64,000 bases of DNA from Amycolatopsis pittospori (GTDB taxonomy: Bacteria > Actinomycetota > Actinomycetes > Mycobacteriales > Pseudonocardiaceae), in the NCBI RefSeq assembly GCF_013870525.1, contig NZ_JACBXD010000031.1, forward strand, positions 1 to 64,000, written 5' to 3'. The notes below the pieces were generated by a model that saw only the letters and a program-made list of their open reading frames with translations, ran no database searches and had not been told where the DNA came from. This document shows positions 17,521 through 23,692 of the stretch, one piece after another (positions within the stretch are counted from its first letter, which is position 1; each line of letters begins with the position of its first letter). The translations under genes and the position numbers were made by a program.

Positions 17521-18993
17521 ATGCCCCGTAACCAAAGAACCGCCGGCCGCCACCGCATGGCACGCCGCACCAAGGTCGCCACCGGCGCCATCGCGCTGTC
17601 TCTCGCCGTCGGCGGGATCGTCGTCGTGAACACGACCGGAACCCCCGACACGGCCAGCGCCGACAGCGCGGACAAGTCGTTCTTCATCGACATCGCGAAG
17701 GTCCCTCGCGGCAACAACGTCAACCTCGACCTCGCGAAACGAGGCGCCCGAGGGACGTTCACCGTCGACTGCGGCCGTAACGAGAACGGCCACTTCAACG
17801 GCGACAACTTCATCGCGCAGCCCGGTGTCCGCAATGGAGCCGAGCATCTCCACGACTATGTCGGGAACCTCTCGACCAACGCGGATTCGAACAACAAGAG
17901 CCTTTCCCGCGCGGGCACCACCTGCAAGAACGGTGACAAGTCGGCCTACTTCTGGCCGGTCATCCGGATCAACGCCGAGGAAGAGGAAGAAAACGCGGCG
18001 GCGAACGAGGAAAAGCTCGCCGCGGACCGCGAGAACGCGGCCAAGGACGAAGCCTCGCCGCAGGCCGACTGCCCCGACGTCGCCAGTGAACTCGAAGACG
18101 TCCCCGACCAGGCCATGGCCGCGGTCAACGAAAACCTCATCAAGATCGACCAGGAGGTCGACAACGCGAACAACCAGCTGGCGCAAGGCAAACAGGCCGC
18201 CCAGGTGCTCGACGACCTGAAGAACCAGCGGAAGTCGACGATCAAGAAGATCGGCGACCAGATGAAGCAGGCAGGCAAACCGATCGCCAAGCCCGAGGAC
18301 CAGCTCACCGGCTGCGCGGTCAAGCAGAACGGCGAAGGCGGCCTCGACAACGGCGGCGAGAACAGCAGCGTCGTCAAGGCCGGCGACGTCGAGCAGAAGA
18401 AGGCCGACGGTAAGGCCGCCGATCTTCCGCCCGCCAACGAGAACAACGAGATCGGCGACAACAAGGGTGAGATCCAGCGCCCCGCGAAGGTGGACCTGAC
18501 CTTCACCAGTGGCGGCGCCCGCCGCGTCGTCGCGATGCCGAAGTTCCTGCGCGTGCTCTACGGCGACGCCAAGCAGTCCACCAACGGCCCGGCCAACGCC
18601 CGGCCCAGCTGGACCTGCAGCGGCTTCGAGGATCGGCTCACCGAGCTGTACCCGATCTGCCCGCAGGGCAGCAAGGTCACGCGTGTCCACTCGTTCCCGA
18701 ACTGCTGGGACGGGAAGAACACCGACAGCGCCAACCACCGCACGCATATCGTGTTCTCCGACCGCAACGGGAAATGCCCGCGCGGCTTCAAGAACGTGCC
18801 GCAGCTGCGGATCACGCTGACCTACGACATCCCGCTGGACGTCCAGCGCGACGGTCACTACGCGGTCGACGCTTTCGCGCAGGAGAAGCACAACCCGCGC
18901 TCCGACCACGACGACTTCGCGAACGTCATGTCGCAGTGCCTGATGAACCAGCTCGTGAAGTGCATCAACAGCGGTAAGAGCTGCCGCCAGTAG
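17521..18993 (+). CDS. Secreted DUF1996 domain protein with a long charged insert
   Basis: 490 residues. An N-terminal signal (basic residues 10-20, hydrophobic 21-37) precedes a mature part of DUF1996 type: HLHDYVGN at 109-116, NNKSLSRAGTTCKNGDKSAYFWPV near 124-147, and, much later, FLRVLYGD, FPNCWDGKN, HIVFSDRNGKCP and a C-terminal Cys pair. Between the two halves, about residues 151-330 form an acidic, Lys/Glu/Asn/Gln-rich, low-complexity region with predicted coiled-coil character. The function of DUF1996 is unknown; family members are extracellular. The gene stands alone with its own upstream region (17311-17520) and a cluster of hairpins after it. ATG 17521 starts the signal peptide. 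Confidence 0.8.
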   Translation: MPRNQRTAGRHRMARRTKVATGAIALSLAVGGIVVVNTTGTPDTASADSADKSFFIDIAKVPRGNNVNLDLAKRGARGTFTVDCGRNENGHFNGDNFIAQPGVRNGAEHLHDYVGNLSTNADSNNKSLSRAGTTCKNGDKSAYFWPVIRINAEEEEENAAANEEKLAADRENAAKDEASPQADCPDVASELEDVPDQAMAAVNENLIKIDQEVDNANNQLAQGKQAAQVLDDLKNQRKSTIKKIGDQMKQAGKPIAKPEDQLTGCAVKQNGEGGLDNGGENSSVVKAGDVEQKKADGKAADLPPANENNEIGDNKGEIQRPAKVDLTFTSGGARRVVAMPKFLRVLYGDAKQSTNGPANARPSWTCSGFEDRLTELYPICPQGSKVTRVHSFPNCWDGKNTDSANHRTHIVFSDRNGKCPRGFKNVPQLRITLTYDIPLDVQRDGHYAVDAFAQEKHNPRSDHDDFANVMSQCLMNQLVKCINSGKSCRQ

Positions 18994-19006
18994 CGCTGCC
19001 GTCCGT

Positions 19007-19057
19007 CCGTGAAGGCCTCCTTCCCTACTCTCAAAGTAGGGAAGGAGGCCTTCACGG
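19007..19057. terminator. Hairpin with 23-bp perfect stem after the DUF1996 gene
   Basis: Arms 19007-19029 and 19035-19057 (CCGTGAAGGCCTCCTTCC and onward) pair perfectly around the loop CTCAA. It begins 14 bp after the stop and is the likely terminator. It is the first of four hairpins in the 425-bp gap 18994-19418. Confidence 0.75.
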
Positions 19058-19123
19058 GCTTGAGAATTGCGGGGCGTGGCGAGGATGGTCCCTTCGGCCC
19101 TCGGCCGGGAGGCGCTGTCCAGC

Positions 19124-19176
19124 GTTGCGAAAGCCACTTTCGCAACGTTGAAGGTTGCGAAAGTGGCTTTCGCAAC
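19124..19176. repeat. Nested palindrome element, copy 2
   Basis: The same two 23-bp modules as at 11839-11891, base for base, here separated by the 7-nt spacer GTTGAAG. Only the loop differs from the other copies. Confidence 0.75.
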
Positions 19177-19213
19177 ATGAGGGGGCGGGCCGCACGCAGG
19201 AGCGGAACCTCGC

Positions 19214-19266
19214 GTCGGGAAAGGGTCTTTCAGGACGTTTTTCGTCCTGAAAGACCCTTTCCCGAC
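19214..19266. repeat. Hairpin of the AAAGGGTCTTTC family, copy 1
   Basis: A perfect 24-bp stem (19214-19237 with 19243-19266) around a TTTTT loop; the inner arm reads GAAAGGGTCTTTCAGGACG. A second copy with different outer base pairs is at 30077-30133. Confidence 0.7.
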
Positions 19267-19327
19267 ACTTGGGAATTGCGGGGGCGCGGCGGGGATGACC
19301 CGCGCCCCCACCCCCCGCGCCGGGGGT

Positions 19328-19369
19328 CCGGTTTCTGGCCCGGCGTAGGGGTACCGGGCCAGAAACCGG
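19328..19369. terminator. Hairpin with 16-bp stem before the cyclase-like gene end
   Basis: The arm CCGGTTTCTGGCCCGG (19328-19343) pairs perfectly with 19354-19369 across a 10-nt loop. It lies 50 bp beyond the stop of the minus-strand gene ending at 19419 and is probably its terminator. Confidence 0.65.
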
Positions 19370-19418
19370 CGAGCGGACCGGCCCTCCCTCCCTGGAGGCC
19401 GGGCCGCCCGGTCTGGGG

Positions 19419-20108
19419 CTAGGCCGTCGTCGACAACCTGCTCACGCGGTCGAACACGAGCGGCGCGGGCATGGCCGGGTTCACTTCGGCCAGTACGGCG
19501 TCGGCGTCCAGACCCGGCAGGTGGATCCAGGCGCTGTCGGCGAAATCCGGGGTGGTGACGCTGATCCGGCCGCAGCGAGCGGGCGGGACCAGCGCGACAC
19601 TGAACGGCTCGACCACGTTGCGCCACACCGATTGCGAGACGATCATCCCGGCGCCGAACTTGTCGCCGGTCGGGTCGAGGCGGCACCAGTAGCCGACGGC
19701 GTCGTTGAAGGTCGACGCGCACAGCAGCCGGGTCAGTGTGATGTACGTGCGGTGGTAACGGTGGTTGTCCGCCATCGGTCCCATGTGGACGGCGACGCGG
19801 GCTCGCATCGGGACCCGGGCGTAGCGGTTGCGGGTGCGCAGCAGGTGGTCCAGATGGAACACGACCTCGCAGAGCTGCCCGACGGCCCGGTCCGGGTACG
19901 CGACCATGAGTCCGTCCCCGGTCTCCCGGAAATGCCGTGCGTCCCCCGGCGCGAGCCCGACCGCGTTGAAGGAGCGGGAAACCAGCGTTTCCATCTCAGT
20001 CTTCATCGGGTCCAGCAGGTCATCACTGGCCTTCGACGAACCGACGATGTCGACGGCGAGCACGGCATGGGTGTGCGCGTTGTAATGACCTGAGGTCAGC
20101 ACCTGCAT
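19419..20108 (-). CDS. Nucleotidyl-cyclase-like (class III) protein
   Basis: 229 residues, almost entirely one cyclase homology domain. The first metal-binding Asp is D20 in AVLAVDIVGSS and the second is D65 in FRETGDGLMVAYP, so both metal ligands of class III cyclases are present. The later segment, where cyclases usually have an Asn-x-x-x-Arg transition-state pair, reads YHRTYITLTRLLCAS, so specificity or activity may be altered. ATG 20108 follows AGGGG and is preferred over an upstream in-frame start. The gene lies 122 bp after a Crp/Fnr-type gene on the same strand, which suggests the two form a signal producer and receptor pair. Confidence 0.75.
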   Translation of the reverse strand: MQVLTSGHYNAHTHAVLAVDIVGSSKASDDLLDPMKTEMETLVSRSFNAVGLAPGDARHFRETGDGLMVAYPDRAVGQLCEVVFHLDHLLRTRNRYARVPMRARVAVHMGPMADNHRYHRTYITLTRLLCASTFNDAVGYWCRLDPTGDKFGAGMIVSQSVWRNVVEPFSVALVPPARCGRISVTTPDFADSAWIHLPGLDADAVLAEVNPAMPAPLVFDRVSRLSTTA

Positions 20109-20177
20109 CTCTGCGACCCCTCCCCTGATCGGTGAAAACTGGCGGGCAGGTTGCAGTGTTCCCACTCTTCACCGGAA

Positions 20178-20201
20178 GTTCTGTTCGGAACCGAACAGAA
20201 C
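20178..20201. promoter_or_regulatory. 24-bp perfect palindrome upstream of cyclase-like gene
   Basis: GTTCTGTTCGG (20178-20188) and its exact complement (20191-20201) flank AA. It is 70 bp upstream of the cyclase-like gene start and within the 122-bp gap after the Crp-type gene. It does not resemble the classical CRP site TGTGA-N6-TCACA. It may be the binding site of the adjacent Crp-type regulator or of another factor. Confidence 0.6.
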
Positions 20202-20230
20202 CTGACCACGCCATGGTCAACGCCAGTGAG

Positions 20231-20932
20231 CTAAGTCACACCTTTTTCCGTGATCACCCGCAATGCGTCACGGTCGATCACGGTGATCGCACGGCGCGAA
20301 CTGGCCACAACTCCCGCCTTCCGGAGCTTGTCCAGTGCCTGCGCGACCATGGTCCGGCCCATCGGGATGAACTGCGCGAGTTCGTCCTGGCTCAGCGGGA
20401 TCCCGATCCGCCAGCCGGCCGGAGTCCGGATGCCACAGACGTCGACGAGGTAGTCCAACCGCGTCGCGACCCGCGCCACCGCCTGCGGTTTCCACGACTG
20501 CGTCCGCTGACGCTGGGCGAGCACGAACCGGCGGGCGACGCTGACGAGCACCTCCCGCATCGCCGACGGATGGTCCAGCAGGAACCGGTTGAACTCGCTC
20601 GCCGCGATCCGCCGGACGTGGACCTCCTCGATGGCGACGACGTCGGCCATCCGGATGCCACCGGCGATCACCGCGATCTCGCCGTGCAGATCGCCGGGGA
20701 CCCCGACGTCGAGGATGACCGTCGCCCCCATCCGATCGGCGCTGGTCACCTTCACGTAGCCGTGCCGCAGCAGCATGACGAAGTCGCCGGGCTCACCCGC
20801 CCGCATCAGCGCCTGTCTGCTCTCGTAGGTCTGCGGGGTGCCCATTTCCAGCAACCGCGCACGGACGGGTTCGTCCAGCCGCTCCAGGAACGGACGTTCT
20901 CTTTCTTCGGCGGCCTCCGGGCCCAAACCCAC
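20231..20932 (-). CDS. Crp/Fnr family cyclic-nucleotide-binding regulator
   Basis: 233 residues. The N-terminal cNMP-binding barrel keeps the Glu of the phosphate cassette (E85 in LHGEIAVI) and the following Arg (R94 in GGIRMADV), so nucleotide binding is plausible. The C-terminal winged HTH reads LSQDELAQFIPMGRTMVAQALDKL. GTG 20932 is chosen because GGGAGGG lies six bases upstream; the frame stays open to 21058. It is upstream of and co-directional with the cyclase-like gene, and the pair sits at the end of the WD40-KAP gene series. Confidence 0.85.
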   Translation of the reverse strand: MGLGPEAAEERERPFLERLDEPVRARLLEMGTPQTYESRQALMRAGEPGDFVMLLRHGYVKVTSADRMGATVILDVGVPGDLHGEIAVIAGGIRMADVVAIEEVHVRRIAASEFNRFLLDHPSAMREVLVSVARRFVLAQRQRTQSWKPQAVARVATRLDYLVDVCGIRTPAGWRIGIPLSQDELAQFIPMGRTMVAQALDKLRKAGVVASSRRAITVIDRDALRVITEKGVT

Positions 20933-20961
20933 GAAACACCCTCCCAGGCAGTCGTGAACAC

Positions 20962-21327
20962 CTATCGCGGAGAGTAACCGAATCGACCACCCGATCCGGC
21001 GGCGGAACCGTCGTGCGTGGTGAAGATGCCCAGCCGCACGAGCTCTGACCTGATCCACTCGGCCAGCCGATGCAACGGTCCGTCTTCGGCCTCGACGAAG
21101 TAACTGTCCACGATCTGGTGTCGCCTGTCGGCGTGCTTCGCCGCATACAACAGCGCTGACCGTACCTCTGAGACCTTCAGCGGAGCGACCTTTATCCCGG
21201 GGGAGGGCCGCACGGTGCTCTTGGCGGCCATCACCGCCAGCACGGCCTCCTCCAGGCTGAACCGGTGCTCCACCGGTACGACCACATGTTCCACGCCCTC
21301 GACAACGCGGCGCCCGATCAACGGCAT
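20962..21327 (-). CDS. Hypothetical protein (121 residues)
   Basis: A soluble, alpha/beta-looking protein with no recognised domain. It is rich in charged residues (LHRLAEWIRSELVRLGIF near the C-terminus) and has no signal peptide or TM helix. It lies 29 bp upstream of the Crp-type gene and 50 bp downstream of the membrane-protein gene, all on the minus strand, so it is likely part of the same transcript. Its function is not known. Confidence 0.6.
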   Translation of the reverse strand: MPLIGRRVVEGVEHVVVPVEHRFSLEEAVLAVMAAKSTVRPSPGIKVAPLKVSEVRSALLYAAKHADRRHQIVDSYFVEAEDGPLHRLAEWIRSELVRLGIFTTHDGSAAGSGGRFGYSPR

Positions 21328-21377
21328 GGTGTCAGATCAGCATGACGCACGGCCGTAGTCTGTTCGCCACCGAACAC

Positions 21378-21893
21378 TCAGCGTGGTTCGACCGCCGCGG
21401 TCGCGTCTTCGACGTTGTCCCGCAACACCTGGAGGCGGAGTCCGAGCATGACCGGATCCGGGTTCTCGTCGCGCGCGTGGCGCTCCAGCTTCTCGGCCGT
21501 CTGCTTCACCGTCACCCGCAGTTCGACGACAGCGGGCGTGTTCACCCCGTCGTGGTCTTCGAGCACCTCCACCGCTCGCTGCAGCGCCTCCAACAGCTCC
21601 TTTTCACCGGGCTTCACCGTTCTGAGGGCGGTCAGCGCGCGGCCGAGCAGGCTGTAGTGATCGAACGCGGCGGCGGGCCGCGGCTGCTGCCGTCCCTCAC
21701 GCTCCGGCCGCCGCCGCCCGCCGTTCAGCACGAAGTACGCCACCTCGGCGGGGACCAGCACGGCGAACGCGGCGACGACGGCGAAGAGCCAGGCTCGCGG
21801 ATGCGGCGACGTCACCCCGTGGCCCGCCACGCCGGCGACGAGCGCGAGCACCACGGCGACGACGTGGAACCTGCGGTTCTCGGGATCGGCCAT
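21378..21893 (-). CDS. Small two-helix membrane protein
   Basis: 171 residues. Two TM helices (about residues 9-26 and 34-56) are followed by an Arg-rich stretch and a soluble C-terminal helical region of about 100 residues (DHYSLLGRALTALRTVKPGEKELLEALQRAVEVL). The start ATG 21893 is one base after the stop of the binding-protein/VWA gene, so the two are tightly coupled and may act together at the membrane. No family is recognised. Confidence 0.7.
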   Translation of the reverse strand: MADPENRRFHVVAVVLALVAGVAGHGVTSPHPRAWLFAVVAAFAVLVPAEVAYFVLNGGRRRPEREGRQQPRPAAAFDHYSLLGRALTALRTVKPGEKELLEALQRAVEVLEDHDGVNTPAVVELRVTVKQTAEKLERHARDENPDPVMLGLRLQVLRDNVEDATAAVEPR

Positions 21894-21894
21894 G

Positions 21895-23655
21895 TCAGAA
21901 GTTGCTGAACACGTTCACGAACATCTTGTCGATGCTCTGCGGGTCGACGGCCTTGTAGCTGCGGGCCTTGGACTTCTGCGCGATCTCGTCCATCACGCGA
22001 CCGTCGGCTTCGGGACCGTAGGCCATGGTGAAGATCCGGACGGAGTTGTCCAGCCGCGCGGCGTCGACGTCGTTCAGCACCTGCTCCTTGGTGTACCCGC
22101 CCTCGGTGTCCTTGCCGTCGGTCAGGAACACGATGGCGTTGATGAGGTTCGGGTCGAACTCGCGCCGCATCTTGGCGTTGGCGTCCACCACGGACCTGTA
22201 GAGCGCGGTGTCCCCCTTCGGCTGCAGATTCCGGATCAGGTCGATCATCGAGGTACGGACGTCCTTCACCTTGCCGATCGGCATTCTCTCCTCGGGCCCG
22301 TCCGTCGAGAACGTCCACAGCCCGACCTCGTCCTCGGGATGCAGAAGTCCGAGTTGCTCCACGATCTTGGGTTTCAGCAGGTCGATACGGCGGTCGGAGT
22401 ACGGCTTGTCCGAACGGTTCCGGTCGAACTTCTCGTTCATCGACGCGGAGAGATCCAGCACCAGCAGGATCCGGCCGCGTCGTTGCGTGTAGTCCCAGCC
22501 GTCCAGCATCTTCTGGATCTGGTCCCCGGTGGGCGTGCCGATCGGCTGGGATTCCGGGATTCCTTCGGTGCCGGTGTCCTTGGCCAGCTTGGCGTTGCCG
22601 CGGCCGTCCGGATCGCGGAACCCGAGGTCGCGAAAGCGCTGCTGCTGCCCGGGCGCCCGCAGGAAGTCGGAGAAGTCCTTGGCCGCCGCGCGCTGCTCCG
22701 CGGTCGCCTTGGCCGTGGTCAGGAAGGGATGGTCGATCAGCATCGTCCCTTCCGCGGGGTGGACGGCGACGAGCGGGCGGTCCAGGTCGGCGGGATCGTC
22801 CTGCAGTTGTTTCGGATCCCCGGTCGGCGCGCCGTGGTTGTAGAGGTAGACCATCTGTTCCTGCATCGCCATCGCGCTGATGTACGGCGTCGGCTTCTTC
22901 CGGTCCTCTTCGTACAGCGTCCGCAGGAAGGCGACCGAATCGTCGCTGTAGTAGGCGACGGAAGCCTCGACGCCTCGGACGAACTGAACGGCCTCCGCCG
23001 TCTCGATCTTGTCGTAGTCGCCGCCGGTCGCGGCGAAGTAGGTCGCGATCGTCGCGGCGAGACCCGAAGTCGACCGGCGCGGATTGTCCTTGCCCAGCGT
23101 CAGGTTCCCCCACTGGGCCTTGTCCGCGCCCTTCGACGCCCAGCCGCCGTTCTGATTGACCGCGAGCACGTCACGCCAGCCGATGCTGTTGCCCGGCCAG
23201 CCCATCGCGGTGGCCATCGGCTTCGGCATCGCGATCACCATCGGGCTGGTCGCGAGCGAGGTCCTCGGACCGCCGTCGATCAGGTCGCCTTTGCCGCGCT
23301 GGCGCAGCAGATCCAGCCAGAGCGACGAACTCGGCAGCCAGACCTGCGGTTCGGGCTGCTGTTCGTCGATGTCGTTCCAGCCGCCGGCGATGAGGTCGAG
23401 CGCGGCGCCGGACGTCTTCTTGTACGCCTCGACCTTCGCGCACTTGCCGCTGCCGAACGTCCGGTTCGTGGCGTTGTACCGCTCGGCCAGTTCGTGGATC
23501 AGGTCACCCTTCTCCGTGGAGGAGCTGGTGACCAGCCGGACGCAATCGGTCCGGGCGGCGTTCGAAGGAGCGGTGACCGCGGTCGCGAGCACGACGATCA
23601 CGATCGCCCCGACGACCGTGCCGAAGACGAGCGAAAGCCAGCCTGATCCCCGCAT
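21895..23655 (-). CDS. Substrate-binding-like protein fused to a von Willebrand A domain
   Basis: 586 residues. One N-terminal TM or signal anchor (residues 7-29) is followed by an extracellular binding-protein-like domain (CVRLVTSSSTEKGDLIHELAERYNA; VWLPSSSLWLDLLRQRG) and, from about residue 390, a VWA domain with the MIDAS motif DLSASMN and the later DGPEE and LTDGKDTEGG loops. MIDAS residues look intact, so metal-dependent ligand binding is expected outside the cell. It follows the WD40-KAP gene by 37 bp and precedes the small membrane-protein gene by 1 bp. A role in sensing or presenting a surface ligand is inferred. Confidence 0.78.
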   Translation of the reverse strand: MRGSGWLSLVFGTVVGAIVIVVLATAVTAPSNAARTDCVRLVTSSSTEKGDLIHELAERYNATNRTFGSGKCAKVEAYKKTSGAALDLIAGGWNDIDEQQPEPQVWLPSSSLWLDLLRQRGKGDLIDGGPRTSLATSPMVIAMPKPMATAMGWPGNSIGWRDVLAVNQNGGWASKGADKAQWGNLTLGKDNPRRSTSGLAATIATYFAATGGDYDKIETAEAVQFVRGVEASVAYYSDDSVAFLRTLYEEDRKKPTPYISAMAMQEQMVYLYNHGAPTGDPKQLQDDPADLDRPLVAVHPAEGTMLIDHPFLTTAKATAEQRAAAKDFSDFLRAPGQQQRFRDLGFRDPDGRGNAKLAKDTGTEGIPESQPIGTPTGDQIQKMLDGWDYTQRRGRILLVLDLSASMNEKFDRNRSDKPYSDRRIDLLKPKIVEQLGLLHPEDEVGLWTFSTDGPEERMPIGKVKDVRTSMIDLIRNLQPKGDTALYRSVVDANAKMRREFDPNLINAIVFLTDGKDTEGGYTKEQVLNDVDAARLDNSVRIFTMAYGPEADGRVMDEIAQKSKARSYKAVDPQSIDKMFVNVFSNF

Positions 23656-23692
23656 GCGCCCGCCCCCTCGCCGTCTCAGCGCGCAAGTGTAT

